NCBI GenBank assembly: GCA_963705155.1
Contig: CAVPJC010000018.1
Location: 124,001 to 188,000, forward strand
Direction: 5' to 3'
Source: CAVPJC01 sp963705155
GTDB taxonomy: Bacteria > Chloroflexota > Anaerolineae > Anaerolineales > UBA4823
DNA length: 64,000 bases
Shown: positions 20,024 through 29,125 of the stretch, one piece after another
Numbering within the stretch: the first letter of the stretch is position 1
Layout: each line of letters begins with the position of its first letter
Translations under genes and position numbers: made by a program
The notes under the pieces: model-generated
Seen by the model: only the letters and a program-made list of their open reading frames with translations
Databases searched by the model: none
What the model was told of the DNA's origin: nothing

Positions 20024-20323
20024 CTATGATCGATTTAAATTTTCACTTTTGACTTCATTTACGGATATCAGAGGCAGGTTCAGGCGGTTTAGCTTATTCA
20101 AGATGCCCATCAAAGCAGCCTGGTCTACGATAATTCCGTAAAGGGTCATCTCTCCGTTATCTGACAGCTTCACCTGCATGCCTCCCAACCATTCCGACCA
20201 ACGGCTGTCTAGCTGGCCTCTGACGTGGATCTCAAAGATTTTTTCCCCAGATTGTGAGAAACCGTTATTCAGACCAGACACACTGCTTTCATTGCTATTT
20301 AGCCAAACGTTCTTCTCGGCCAT
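20024..20323 (-). CDS. Unnamed conserved small protein, paralog 2 (99 aa)
   Basis: The most divergent of the three small paralogs. It keeps I-H-V-R-G-Q-L, W-S-E-W-L-x-G, the L-x-x-x-G-x-M-x-L-x-G core, V-D-Q-A-A-L-M-G and L-P-L-I-S-V-N, with a different N-terminus. A strong AGGAAGGAGG site precedes the ATG at 20323. A sharp GGTTGTA direct repeat lies 58-76 bases upstream. It is surrounded by redox and membrane proteins, not MDR genes. Confidence 0.7.
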   Translation of the reverse strand: MAEKNVWLNSNESSVSGLNNGFSQSGEKIFEIHVRGQLDSRWSEWLGGMQVKLSDNGEMTLYGIIVDQAALMGILNKLNRLNLPLISVNEVKSENLNRS

Positions 20324-20380
20324 ACTTCCTCCTTCCTGATCATCATTTTATAGTTTTCACAGATTAATTCATCGTCTAAA

Positions 20381-20399
20381 GGTTGTATTGGGGGTTGTA
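20381..20399 (-). promoter_or_regulatory. Direct repeat GGTTGTA-N5-GGTTGTA upstream of small protein 2
   Basis: GGTTGTA at 20381-20387 recurs at 20393-20399, a 12-base step. On the minus strand it reads TACAACC-N5-TACAACC. The same repeat with the same step lies at 21143-21161. Spacing just over one helical turn suits a tandem-binding activator. Confidence 0.55.
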
Positions 20400-20486
20400 T
20401 TTGTGAATGCCCATCTCTCATACTGCAGAGGGTAGATGGAAGGGGTGGACGAGCCGGTGGTTTATTCCCTCGAACAATCTGGAGGA

Positions 20487-20987
20487 TCATGCCACGCTGA
20501 GTACGCCGGCGCGGCCCACCCCATAACTCGTGACCAGCCCAAGAACCAGGCCGTATACCAGGTGCATAATGAAGGAGATGCCGAACCAAAGAACCGCATT
20601 GGCTGTGCTCATCTTCAAGGCCACTGTGCCAGCCGCCAGCAATGGCAGGCTCATGACCTCAACATAGAGAATGCTCAGTCCCACCCTCTTCTTGGGAGAG
20701 GCCAGATGAAGAGGCTCCAAACTGAATATGGCAACGCCCAGCATGGCGCCCAATGTTAGGCCGATCAGGAAATACAACTGCATGCCGAGGGAAGATCCAC
20801 CGGCCAGGGCGACCCCCGCTTTTGAAAAAAAAGCCGCCGCAGAGTCGCCTATGATCGTGAATGAAGTGTTTGCCGGCCATCCCAGGAGCGCAAATATGCA
20901 CGCCCCGAACAGGTACATCAAGTACGTGCCTGCCAGACCTCCAACCATTCCTGTGACAAATCCCCGAATAAAGGTTGTATACCGCAT
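20487..20987 (-). CDS. Unnamed membrane protein (166 aa)
   Basis: About five hydrophobic segments with glycine-rich packing (FVTGMVGGLAGTYLMYLFGA, LYFLIGLTLGAMLGVAIF, MHLVYGLVLGLVTSYG). I recognise no specific family; it loosely resembles DUF6789/DUF1440-type proteins. The start at 20987 is preceded by AAGGAGAGGG, though spacing is long; the ATG at 21020 has no site. The direct repeat at 21143-21161 lies about 156 bases upstream. Confidence 0.65.
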   Translation of the reverse strand: MRYTTFIRGFVTGMVGGLAGTYLMYLFGACIFALLGWPANTSFTIIGDSAAAFFSKAGVALAGGSSLGMQLYFLIGLTLGAMLGVAIFSLEPLHLASPKKRVGLSILYVEVMSLPLLAAGTVALKMSTANAVLWFGISFIMHLVYGLVLGLVTSYGVGRAGVLSVA

Positions 20988-21142
20988 AGCTTGTTCCCTC
21001 TCCTTTCTTTTTACATCCAATCGTTTGGATCGTTCTAAGTGGTAGAGCCATTTTCATCTCGGTCGTTTGCCATCCAGCATCTTACCTGAGCATAATCTAA
21101 CTCGTTTTACACTCTGGGTCATCGACCAAAGGTGCCAATTAG

Positions 21143-21161
21143 GGTTGTAGGGAGGGTTGTA
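21143..21161 (-). promoter_or_regulatory. Direct repeat GGTTGTA-N5-GGTTGTA upstream of the 166-aa membrane protein
   Basis: GGTTGTA at 21143-21149 and again at 21155-21161, the same 12-base step as at 20381. It lies between the terminator of the small C_GCAxxG_C_C gene and the next start, so it is placed as a promoter element. Confidence 0.55.
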
Positions 21162-21180
21162 TTTATGATGAGGAGACAGG

Positions 21181-21225
21181 AATAATAAAATAAGCACCTC
21201 CCAACCACCAAATTGGGGAGGTGCT
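21181..21225 (-). terminator. Rho-independent terminator of the small C_GCAxxG_C_C gene
   Basis: AGCACCTCCC at 21193-21202 pairs with GGGAGGTGCT at 21216-21225. On the minus strand the stem is followed by TATTTTATTATT. It lies 50 bases after the stop at 21276. Confidence 0.85.
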
Positions 21226-21275
21226 ATGAATCCTGAGCCGGTAGATGTGTGGCTTTATGTAACGATTCTTTATCG

Positions 21276-21743
21276 TTATCTTGGATTCGTCAGGATGGTT
21301 GTCTCGAGCATCTCTGCCAGGATCTGTGCAGCATCTCGCACCAGGGTAGGACAAAGCTGGATAAACAAGCCCTTCTCCCACACGGATTGGAATTGTTCGG
21401 GATCGCTCAAATCGTAGCCAAGCAAATCTGTGCACTGAATTGAGCCGTGAATTTCTTTAAAGCGCTGGATCAGTGCATGGACATGTTGGTATGTGTTTGA
21501 ACGCGCTGCGTCATCGTTGTTTTGGGTGGATCCAAACTGCAGGCCAAGCACCATGATGGCTCCAGTTACCGAGCCGCACATATCGCCTGTACAGCTTGTC
21601 CCTGCCCCGAATGGCTCCCCAATCCTGAAAGCCAGGTTTTGCTGAAGATCGTAGCGCCTCGCAAAGCTGGCCAGGATGGATTGTGTGCAGGTGTAGCCTT
21701 GTTTATAAAAGGCAACCGCTTGATCAACCTCCGGGTAAGTCAT
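21276..21743 (-). CDS. C_GCAxxG_C_C family redox protein (short form)
   Basis: A 155-aa protein with the family cysteine pattern: GYTCTQSILASFARRY, GTSCTGDMCGSVTGAIMVLG, a single Cys in SIQCTDLLGYDL and a final LCPTLV. The length is normal for the single-unit form. The start at 21743 has GGAGAAGC upstream. It lies 30 bases downstream of a MalT-like regulator and ends at a strong terminator, so the two may form one unit. A redox or metal role is inferred from the cysteines. Confidence 0.85.
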   Translation of the reverse strand: MTYPEVDQAVAFYKQGYTCTQSILASFARRYDLQQNLAFRIGEPFGAGTSCTGDMCGSVTGAIMVLGLQFGSTQNNDDAARSNTYQHVHALIQRFKEIHGSIQCTDLLGYDLSDPEQFQSVWEKGLFIQLCPTLVRDAAQILAEMLETTILTNPR

Positions 21744-21773
21744 GAAAGCTTCTCCCATTCGTCCATTGAACAT

Positions 21774-24461
21774 TCATCCACCGAAAAAGCCGAGCTCTTT
21801 GCCGCGCGATAAAGCCTGGGTGCGAGTCTTTACGTCAAGTTTGGCATAAATGTTACTGATATGCCTTTTCACGGTAGGTATCGATATGAATAACTTCGCT
21901 GCAATTTCTTGATTGGACAACCCCGCCTCGATCAGCTTCAACACCTCGATTTCGCGCGCGCTCAACGGCTCGATCAAGAACTGAACCGGCACAGGCGCTG
22001 GTCCAGAAAGCGGGCCGAAGGCTGCCAGCAGTTCGCTGGCATATCCAGCCGCTTCCCGATTGGATTTCGCCAGGTACAGCAGCTTTGCTACCTGTTCTCC
22101 TTCATCGAGAAAAACGCGCTGATAACCTTCTGGCTGGGCCAGAGACAAAGCCTGGGCCAGGGTGTTTACGGTGGTACTTGTGTTTTTCTTCCCCTGGTAA
22201 GCCAGTGATTGGAGGACCAGCAACTCAACAACACGTACCATACGTTGTTCATTTTTTGCTATTTGAAGGATGCGTTCTACTAAACCCAGGGCAGCATCAT
22301 AATTCTTGCAGGCCAACAGCCAGCGCAGGAAAGTGAGATATTGGAGCTCATGAAGGTAAGTGATCTCATCCGTGAGACTTATGCCGCTGTTCTTAATGCG
22401 TTGTGAAACCCTTTCCAGGCTGCCCTGCGACAACCAAAAGCGATCCAGGGCAGCTTCTATCCACATCGAATTCCAGGGGTATAACCGGTGATCCCGGTTT
22501 AACTGATCAGCGGTTCGCATCAATGCCTGGGCTTTCTCCCGGTTACCCTGAGCCTGTTCCATCCGAGCCAGCATGATCGTCCCGACAGCCTGCATCTCTA
22601 CATTTCCCCACTGCTGGCTGACATCCAGGCAGAGATGGGCAAATTGAGAGGCCTGTTCAAGCTGGTTCCGCTCATAGTAAACCTTGCTCAGTTTAAAATA
22701 TACCTGGGCAGATAACGGTAATCTTTGCCCATCTGTGCGAACTGTCATCGGTAAGGTCTCTAATAACAATTGTTCGGCCTGCTTCAGGCAGCCCTGCTCC
22801 ATTAAAATCTCGGCAATATTATTATTGGTATTGATCACCATTTCGTCGTTATTGGCGGCCTTGCCAATCTCTACTGCCTGATCATAGATCTGCCTGGCCT
22901 GAGCCAAGTCACCCATCATCCACATTGTTTTCGCCAGGGCGCCGGTGGCAACACTCCGCATGCTTTGTGACAATGGGTCTGTATCGGGCAGTAAATCGAG
23001 CGCTTGCCCGGCCAATCGGGCTGCCTCAAGAATATTCCCACGGATATCTGCCCAATAGGCCCGGCCGGCTGAGATGGTTCCCACCATCGAATTGAAATCC
23101 GGAGACCGTTCCAATGCAGCAACCAGGCGTTCAGCCGCCTGAAAAGCACGTTCTGCCGGCTCCATGCGGCCAGCCAGGGTGAGCGCCCAGCCTTTTTGGA
23201 TGACCAGCCATGGATGCGCCGGAAAATAATCTTCAACCGCTTCCATCCATTTGAGCAAAGTGAATACCTCGCCGCTCATGAGGAGGTAGCACCCATTCTG
23301 CTCAACGAGCTGAGCAGCGCGTTCCCGATCGCCTGCGCTGAGAGCAAATTGGATAGCCTCTGCAATCAGCCCGTTTCTCTCGTACCATTCCGATGCGCGG
23401 CGATACAGATCTGGAAGAACCTCTGGAAACTGGTATTCCAAACGACGGTTGAGCGCGTCCGCAAACAAGTGATGGTAGCGGTACCAGCGCCGTTCTTCGT
23501 CCAGTGGGATGATGAACAGGTTCATCTTTTCCAGGGTTTCCAGCATCCTTTGTCCATCCGGCAAGTGGTCAATAGCCCTGACATCCAACAGGCTGTTGCA
23601 CAGCGAAGCGCACATGCGAGAAAGGATGGATGTTTGCAATAAAAAAGAGCGTGTCCCTTCATCCTGGCATTTCAGCACCTCATCGGCCAGATAATCTACG
23701 ATATAGTGATGGCTTCCACTGAATGCCGCGATAAAACCGTGGACATCTTTGCAGCCTTGCATGGAGAGGGCAGCCAGCTGCAAACCGGCAATCCATCCTT
23801 CCGTGCGCGCATCCATGGCGTAAATATCTTCAGGCGGCAAGTTCAAACCCATCACTTCGTTTAAAAAGGCGGCGGCCTCGGCCGGGGTAAAGCGCAACTG
23901 GTCCGCGCGGATCTCGATCATCTGATTGCGCACCCGCAGGCGAGACAGCGGCAGCGGCGGGTCTGTCCGGGAGATTAGCACCAGGTGCATTTGCCGGACC
24001 GGGAGATGGTCAAGCAGAAAGGATACGATGTCGAGGACGGATTGGTCCTGGATAAGATGAAAATCATCCAGGACAAGGGCAAACTTGCCATCGTCTTTGG
24101 CGATCTCGTTGATCAAAATATTCATCAGCGCCTGGAGCGATGTGGATTGGATCCCTTCAACCATGTCCAGCAGGTCTGAACGAATGCCTGGGATGATCTC
24201 TTGAAGTGCGGTTAGCAGGTATTGCAGAAAGCGAACAGGATCGTTATCGCTTTCCTCTAACGACAACCATGCAGAAGGAATACCGGTTTCGCGCAGCCAG
24301 CTGCTAACCAACGTGCTTTTCCCGTAACCGGCTGGTGCAGACACAAGCGTGAGGCTGTACCCCATCGCTTTTGATAAGGCTGCTGTCAATCGCGGTCGGA
24401 GCACCAGGATTGGGCTGGATGGTGGGATGTGCAGTTTGGTGGCAAGAAGAATGTTTTCCAT
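21774..24461 (-). CDS. MalT-like LuxR-family ATP-dependent transcriptional regulator 2
   Basis: An intact 895-aa regulator. Walker A APAGYGKSTLVSSW is near residue 45 and Walker B FALVLDDFHLI near 130, with FTPAEAAAFLNEVMGLNLP after it. TPR-like helices span residues 400-800. The LuxR helix-turn-helix is at 830-890 (LSAREIEVLKLIEAGLSNQEIAAKLFISIPTVKRHISN). A good sigma-70 promoter lies at 24580-24607. By analogy with MalT it would need ATP and an inducer. The ligand is unknown. Confidence 0.93.
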   Translation of the reverse strand: MENILLATKLHIPPSSPILVLRPRLTAALSKAMGYSLTLVSAPAGYGKSTLVSSWLRETGIPSAWLSLEESDNDPVRFLQYLLTALQEIIPGIRSDLLDMVEGIQSTSLQALMNILINEIAKDDGKFALVLDDFHLIQDQSVLDIVSFLLDHLPVRQMHLVLISRTDPPLPLSRLRVRNQMIEIRADQLRFTPAEAAAFLNEVMGLNLPPEDIYAMDARTEGWIAGLQLAALSMQGCKDVHGFIAAFSGSHHYIVDYLADEVLKCQDEGTRSFLLQTSILSRMCASLCNSLLDVRAIDHLPDGQRMLETLEKMNLFIIPLDEERRWYRYHHLFADALNRRLEYQFPEVLPDLYRRASEWYERNGLIAEAIQFALSAGDRERAAQLVEQNGCYLLMSGEVFTLLKWMEAVEDYFPAHPWLVIQKGWALTLAGRMEPAERAFQAAERLVAALERSPDFNSMVGTISAGRAYWADIRGNILEAARLAGQALDLLPDTDPLSQSMRSVATGALAKTMWMMGDLAQARQIYDQAVEIGKAANNDEMVINTNNNIAEILMEQGCLKQAEQLLLETLPMTVRTDGQRLPLSAQVYFKLSKVYYERNQLEQASQFAHLCLDVSQQWGNVEMQAVGTIMLARMEQAQGNREKAQALMRTADQLNRDHRLYPWNSMWIEAALDRFWLSQGSLERVSQRIKNSGISLTDEITYLHELQYLTFLRWLLACKNYDAALGLVERILQIAKNEQRMVRVVELLVLQSLAYQGKKNTSTTVNTLAQALSLAQPEGYQRVFLDEGEQVAKLLYLAKSNREAAGYASELLAAFGPLSGPAPVPVQFLIEPLSAREIEVLKLIEAGLSNQEIAAKLFISIPTVKRHISNIYAKLDVKTRTQALSRGKELGFFGG

Positions 24462-24579
24462 TTCAAGATCATTCTAGATATAAGCCGCCCTATATTCCGT
24501 TGAGTTACCGGGCGATACGATGTACCCTGGATCCCTCCCTGGATTCGATTTCCGTTCCCTCCCGATCTATCTATACAAA

Positions 24580-24607
24580 ACTATAGGCTGAATTATCCAA
24601 ATGTCAA
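24580..24607 (-). promoter_or_regulatory. Sigma-70-type promoter of MalT-like regulator 2
   Basis: On the minus strand a perfect TTGACA (24602-24607) is followed by a 16-base spacer and TATAGT (24580-24585). It points at the regulator ATG at 24461, giving a leader of about 110 bases. Confidence 0.7.
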
Positions 24608-24844
24608 GAGCGAGGTCTTTGACATGCGGACAAAAGATCAGACAAGGGCTTATCAAAAAGGGAGGAAGCCTCTAAATTTGAGATTAACCGCTCACAACGA
24701 GATCCTGAAAAGGAGCCTTCCAGGGAAAATAAACCGAATTCCGAAATGCCAACAAACGGTACGACAAAACCGGGCTGGCAAAACAGATGTGGGGAGCCAG
24801 CACTACCGGTGTATGTACTTGCCAGATCAAAATGAAGCAAACAC
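24608..24844. other. Intergenic stretch without a supported gene
   Basis: Between the promoter of regulator 2 and the stop of the DUF2938 gene, both strands have open frames of 85-90 codons, but neither has a convincing start site, domain or normal composition. No hairpin terminator was seen. Confidence 0.5.
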
Positions 24845-25342
24845 TTATAACAACCAGCTAACCAACAATCCGACAAGGTAAAGACCTACACCAAACGCAG
24901 TGTGGTTCATCAAACTACGAATTCTTGCCTGCGTAGGATTTGACGCCTTTGATGCAGCAAATCCGAGCCCAAATGAAGGCTGCAGAATGAGGAATGGCGC
25001 CAGGACCGTGACAACCCCGAAGGCGATGGCGGGAACCGGCGTTGGTTGCTGAAGCCAGTTGTTGCCTGCAAATGCAACAAAGGCAAGGGCGAACATGATA
25101 CCAATTGTGTAGTGGGCAATCCATCCCACCCTGCACTCTGCGCTCTTCTGGGGAGCAGAAACAATATTTGAATGCTTAAAGGTTCCTTCTGGCATGTATC
25201 GAAGCCAGCGCCCGACCAGACAGATGTTGGATGGAGGAATCTTGAAGGCGTGTTTGAGAAACAACCCCCAAAGATCAAAAACGAGAGTTGCGCCAAGCCC
25301 CATAAGGATTGCGCTAAAAATGGATAGAGCCCAATGATTCAT
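24845..25342 (-). CDS. DUF2938 family membrane protein
   Basis: A 165-aa protein with four to five hydrophobic helices. The start SAILMGLGATLVFDLWGLFL, the central HYTIGIMFALAFVAFAG and the late NHTAFGVGLYLVGLLVSWLL fit DUF2938. It follows small protein 3 by 10 bases and is last in a row of MDR and DUF4386 genes. The function of the family is unknown. Confidence 0.75.
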   Translation of the reverse strand: MNHWALSIFSAILMGLGATLVFDLWGLFLKHAFKIPPSNICLVGRWLRYMPEGTFKHSNIVSAPQKSAECRVGWIAHYTIGIMFALAFVAFAGNNWLQQPTPVPAIAFGVVTVLAPFLILQPSFGLGFAASKASNPTQARIRSLMNHTAFGVGLYLVGLLVSWLL

Positions 25343-25352
25343 GTGCCACCTG

Positions 25353-25625
25353 CTAATGATCTTGCGGACCAGACCCTACGATATTTACTGACAACAATGG
25401 CATTCCCAGGTCCCGCACCTTCTTCAATATTCCATGCAGCGCAGTCTGATCAATCACCGGGCCAGTCAGGAGCATACTGCCATCTTCTTCCAGCGTAATG
25501 GTCAGTCCATCAAACCAATCCGTCCACTGCTGACCCAGATGGCCCTTGATTCGAATTTGATAGACCATCGGCTGGTTTCCCTCATATCCCGAATTGTTCT
25601 GGTTCGATGCGGTCTTACCAGCCAT
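25353..25625 (-). CDS. Unnamed conserved small protein, paralog 3 (90 aa)
   Basis: About 80 percent identical by eye to paralog 1 over its last 70 residues, with the same QIRIKGHLGQQWTDWF block, LLTGPVIDQTALHGILKKVR and GMPLLSVN. AAGGAGAAAAG precedes the ATG at 25625. It lies 29 bases after an MDR gene and 10 bases before DUF2938. The repeated link to MDR and DUF4386 genes suggests a shared, unknown role. Confidence 0.78.
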   Translation of the reverse strand: MAGKTASNQNNSGYEGNQPMVYQIRIKGHLGQQWTDWFDGLTITLEEDGSMLLTGPVIDQTALHGILKKVRDLGMPLLSVNIVGSGPQDH

Positions 25626-25654
25626 GATGGTCTTTTCTCCTTCAATTCTATGCT

Positions 25655-26566
25655 CTATACCACAGTGATGACGACATTTCCCATTTTTTGTCCCTTATCC
25701 ACATAGCGGTGCGCCTCAACCATACTCTCCAGCGGGTAGCAGCGGTCGATGACCGCTATGAGCTTGCCCGCCTCAGCCAACTCTTTCAGGAAAGTTAATT
25801 CTTCCATGGTTTGTTTCGTATCGAGCTTGGCGATCGTCACATAGCTTCCATTCGGCGCCAGAACTTTGGAGTATTGCGATTTGGGAAGTTTTGCAACTGT
25901 ATCAAAGATGGTGTCATATCGTTCCGCTCTTGTAGAAATATCCTCTTTGGTATAGTCAATGACCTGGTCAGCCCCCAAAGATTTCACTCTATCCAGGTTG
26001 GCTGTGCTGCAAACCCCAGTCACTTCTGCCCCAAAGGATTTGGCAATCTGCACCGCATACGTGCCTACGCTCCCAGAAGCGCCGTAGATCATCACTTTTT
26101 GGCCGCGCTGGATATTTCCTTTCCGCAGCAGGCGTAGGGCGGCGGGTCCTGCAATTGGAACAGCAGCGGCTTCCTCATAAGTCATATTGGCCGGTTTAGG
26201 TAACACCAACCCCTCAGCGGGCATGCATTTATACTCTGCGTAAGCGCCAAAATTCGCCGCCAGGGTGGAGGCAAACACCTGGTCACCAACCTTGAACCGG
26301 GTCACATCTTTGCCAACGGCTTCCACTTCACCGGCGAGTTCCATCCCGAAGATTGGCTGTTTTGGTTTGGTCAGACCCAAAGTGAGTCGTGCGGGGAGCC
26401 AGAACATGGGAGGTACGTCAAAACTTCGCATTCTGCGGTCCCCGGCTGTGACGGTTGTGGCGTGCACTTTGATCAGCAGCTCATGATCCTTGGGGGTTGG
26501 TTTTTCCACCTCCTGCAGGTGCAGTACTTCCGGTGGACCATATTGAGAGGCTACAATAGCTTTCAT
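25655..26566 (-). CDS. Zinc-type MDR / quinone oxidoreductase-like dehydrogenase, copy 5
   Basis: An intact 303-aa MDR. It starts MKAIVASQYGPPEVLHLQEV after an AGGAG site. GroES-like motifs (GMELAGEVEAVGKDV), the cofactor loop GASGSVGTYAVQIAKSFGAE and the GADQVIDYTKEDI stretch are all in one frame. It resembles copies 1 and 2 more than 3 or 4. It is the only unbroken minus-strand copy and shows what the others should encode. Confidence 0.92.
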   Translation of the reverse strand: MKAIVASQYGPPEVLHLQEVEKPTPKDHELLIKVHATTVTAGDRRMRSFDVPPMFWLPARLTLGLTKPKQPIFGMELAGEVEAVGKDVTRFKVGDQVFASTLAANFGAYAEYKCMPAEGLVLPKPANMTYEEAAAVPIAGPAALRLLRKGNIQRGQKVMIYGASGSVGTYAVQIAKSFGAEVTGVCSTANLDRVKSLGADQVIDYTKEDISTRAERYDTIFDTVAKLPKSQYSKVLAPNGSYVTIAKLDTKQTMEELTFLKELAEAGKLIAVIDRCYPLESMVEAHRYVDKGQKMGNVVITVV

Positions 26567-26641
26567 CTTAAATCTCCTTATAAAGAATGTGAGAATTGGA
26601 AGGCAGTGCGGACTGAATATCCTCTCTGCCATACTCTATAT

Positions 26642-27403
26642 TCATGCTGCGCCCACGAGCTCGCTGGTCGCTGTTTTTGCATACAGGGAAGTGACTGCAG
26701 GTGGATTGAATCCCTTGACTATGAGCCAGATACCCAGAATAAACTCGAAAAGCGCAATCGGGATCACGCCAAGCAATGTCAGCACAAAGAGCGGCCCGCT
26801 GGTGATGCCGAACATAAACACGATGGTGTTCGCGATGAGCAGGGGCGCTCCGATGAATCCCATCACCGGCAGAACCCGCGGCACCAGGCGCGACTGATAA
26901 AGCAGGTAGCCCAGTAACAGGTCGTTCACAGCCGGTATGAGGTTTTGTCCGAGGCGGAACAAGCCGTACAGGGCAACCAGCGCCTTGCCGGTGACCAACG
27001 CCTCTGCTCCAACTCCAGCCCGCCGCAAGGTCACGATCGCCAGCAGGCAGACCACATCTGCAAAGATCGTGCTGGCTTCCAGAACCCGACACCCGAGAAA
27101 GCCCAGCGCAACCCCTTCGTTCTGCCTCTTGATCACCGGGTACAGCGCCACGGCAGTGCCGATGCCGGCAAGGGCTACGATGATCTCCAGGATGCCGCCG
27201 ATAATGACAGGAGTGTCCGGCCCAGGGCCGACGATGTAGTTGGGGTCGTTCAGGATAGAACTGTAGAGAAAGCCAATCGGCATCAAGACAAAGGTGAGCA
27301 AGTAGAGTATGCCCCCTGCTAACGCGATTCTTCTCGCATAGGGCTGAAGAATATTCGCAAGTTCGCCCCTGTCAGTCATCTTGGTTGTTCGATCGATGTT
27401 CAT
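26642..27403 (-). CDS. DUF4386 family membrane protein B1
   Basis: Read on its own from ATG 27403, which has GGAG eight bases upstream, this is a normal 253-aa DUF4386 protein with ARRIALAGGILYLLTFVLMP, LLYQSRLVPRVLPVMGFIG and WLIVKGFNPPAV. It matches B2 at 28302-29074. A 25-base stretch just after its stop (26608-26632) recurs after the stop of B2, which marks the duplicated unit. Confidence 0.8.
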   Translation of the reverse strand: MNIDRTTKMTDRGELANILQPYARRIALAGGILYLLTFVLMPIGFLYSSILNDPNYIVGPGPDTPVIIGGILEIIVALAGIGTAVALYPVIKRQNEGVALGFLGCRVLEASTIFADVVCLLAIVTLRRAGVGAEALVTGKALVALYGLFRLGQNLIPAVNDLLLGYLLYQSRLVPRVLPVMGFIGAPLLIANTIVFMFGITSGPLFVLTLLGVIPIALFEFILGIWLIVKGFNPPAVTSLYAKTATSELVGAA

Positions 27404-28222
27404 TGGATAGTCTCCTTTATTGAGAGATAGGATGGCTGGTGAGTATTCATTGGATAAGCGAAAGTTCGTCTGCTTGTCCACACCATCTGGTTTTACGCGA
27501 CATTGCTCGCTTCCGGATTGATGATTCTCTGGTCGAGCAAGGACTTCAGAAGGCTTCTCCCGTCGTTCGGAAAAGAGGGCATATCCCAGCCAGACCAGAG
27601 CGATCCCCGTTGGTATACCCGTCAACTGATCGAGCTGGTGAGGAAGCAGCCCAAACATGATACCCGCCAAAGGCCCCGATAAGGCCAGCAGGGCAGCCGC
27701 TCCACGCGGCAGGATGCGAGCACGGAAGGTAGCTATTCCAAACAACAAGAGGCCGAACAAATAGAGCACCGACGCGAGCGAATATACTGTTGCGAGGGCG
27801 CCGAGGTTCATCGGACCAGGTGTCCCGCTTCTCATCGCCAGGGCGCTCTCCACAAACGCCGGCGCCACGCTCGCCAACAACGGCAGGATGGTGGGCTCAA
27901 TGAATGAAATGCACATCTGAACTGCATAGAAGATGGTTAGCAGAAGATAGCCGGCCAGACCCAGCCAACCGGTCTTTTCCACCTGCCTGGCGTAGAGGCC
28001 CGTAATACCGAACAGGCAAAAGATGGACATGATCGTCTTAACGGAGGTGATGATGATGAATGATCTGGTGTTGACAGACGCAAGAACGTCAGGTGGTTGG
28101 ATCGGTAGAATGGCTGCGAAAATGATTCCTGCCACCATAGCGGATAAACCTGCCCAACGGATGAGTCTCGGGGTTGTGATTTTCATTCTGCTCTCCTTGA
28201 TCTGCATTTCTATGGTGTCCAT
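26642..28222 (-). CDS. Two DUF4386-type membrane modules in one open frame (A1-B1)
   Basis: An uninterrupted 526-codon frame from ATG 28222 (GGAG eight bases upstream). The first half (A1, about residues 1-235) has six to seven helices with LFGITGLYARQVEKTGWLGLAG. A hydrophilic linker of about 40 residues follows, then a complete second DUF4386 protein (B1) beginning MNIDRTTKMTDRG. The linker encodes a good ribosome-binding site just before the B1 ATG. The neighbouring duplicate (A2 29126-29856, B2 28302-29074) has the same two genes separated by a stop, so a lost stop or an indel in A1 is likely. Confidence 0.75.
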   Translation of the reverse strand: MDTIEMQIKESRMKITTPRLIRWAGLSAMVAGIIFAAILPIQPPDVLASVNTRSFIIITSVKTIMSIFCLFGITGLYARQVEKTGWLGLAGYLLLTIFYAVQMCISFIEPTILPLLASVAPAFVESALAMRSGTPGPMNLGALATVYSLASVLYLFGLLLFGIATFRARILPRGAAALLALSGPLAGIMFGLLPHQLDQLTGIPTGIALVWLGYALFSERREKPSEVLARPENHQSGSEQCRVKPDGVDKQTNFRLSNEYSPAILSLNKGDYPMNIDRTTKMTDRGELANILQPYARRIALAGGILYLLTFVLMPIGFLYSSILNDPNYIVGPGPDTPVIIGGILEIIVALAGIGTAVALYPVIKRQNEGVALGFLGCRVLEASTIFADVVCLLAIVTLRRAGVGAEALVTGKALVALYGLFRLGQNLIPAVNDLLLGYLLYQSRLVPRVLPVMGFIGAPLLIANTIVFMFGITSGPLFVLTLLGVIPIALFEFILGIWLIVKGFNPPAVTSLYAKTATSELVGAA

Positions 28223-28301
28223 TTGCTTGTCTCCATTTTTACATGAACGGAGTGGATGACAGAGCGGGCTGAAGATCCTCTCTGCCATCCAAAATCCATA
28301 T

Positions 28302-29074
28302 CTATGCTGAGGTCAGCAACTCATTCGTATCTGTTATGGTCGAATTCACAAGGATGCCAGAGGGATTGAAACCTTTGACGATAAGCCACCCTGCCAGGAT
28401 CATTTCATAGAAGGCAATCGGCATGGCGAGAAGCATCCATAGGTCGGCACTTTGAACTGTTACGCCGAACATGACCAACATACCGTAACCGAACACAAGT
28501 ATTGCTCCGCTAATACCCATGGCTGCCAAGGGGCGGGGGACAAGTTTCGATTTGTAGAGCAGAGAGCTGTACATCATCGTGTTGATACCCAGGAATAAAA
28601 GGGGACCAAGCATGAAAGTCCATTTATATACAGTATGGAGCAGGCTGCCCACTACGTAATACGTGGAAACATCTGGAGCGGCCGCAGCCACAAAATCTTG
28701 GCTCAGGGTCAACAGCGACAACATTGCGATGATACCGACCGTGATGACAACCGCTTCAAAAAACCTGAAAAAGAGATGGGTAAGTGCGATCCTTTCGCCG
28801 TACGGTCTCAGGACCGGAAACAGTCCAATGGCGGTACCGATGGCTGTAACTGCGAGAGTCAGTTCCATCAATGCTCCCAGGATCACCTGGTTTGCATGAG
28901 CAGCACCGTTTGTGAGATAGTCGGGACCTTTGAGAACGGGCTGGTAGAAGAGCAGTCCGAGGATTGCCGTACCACTGGCAATGATAAAAAATATGCCTAC
29001 AAGCGTTGCGATCCGCCGGTCGGTATTCCCGGCTTGCCTGCTTCATTGATTGCGGAGTTTCTGTTGATGGACAT
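28302..29074 (-). CDS. DUF4386 family membrane protein B2 (one frameshift)
   Basis: About 257 aa once a break near 29030 is repaired. ATG 29074 (MSINRNSAINEAG) has AAGGAG seven bases upstream. The body reads TDRRIATLVGIFFIIASGT, FPVLRPYGERIALTHLFFRF, LYKSKLVPRPLAAMGISGA and WLIVKGFNPSG. It is the tandem partner of B1. Confidence 0.85.
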
Positions 29075-29125
29075 TCGTCTGCTCCTTATTGAACAATATA
29101 GATAGGATTATCCAGCCTGGCGAAC

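Noticed and set aside
24604..24881. Frames of 85-90 codons on each strand upstream of regulator 2
   Set aside because: They overlap each other, lack ribosome-binding sites and overlap the likely promoter of regulator 2.
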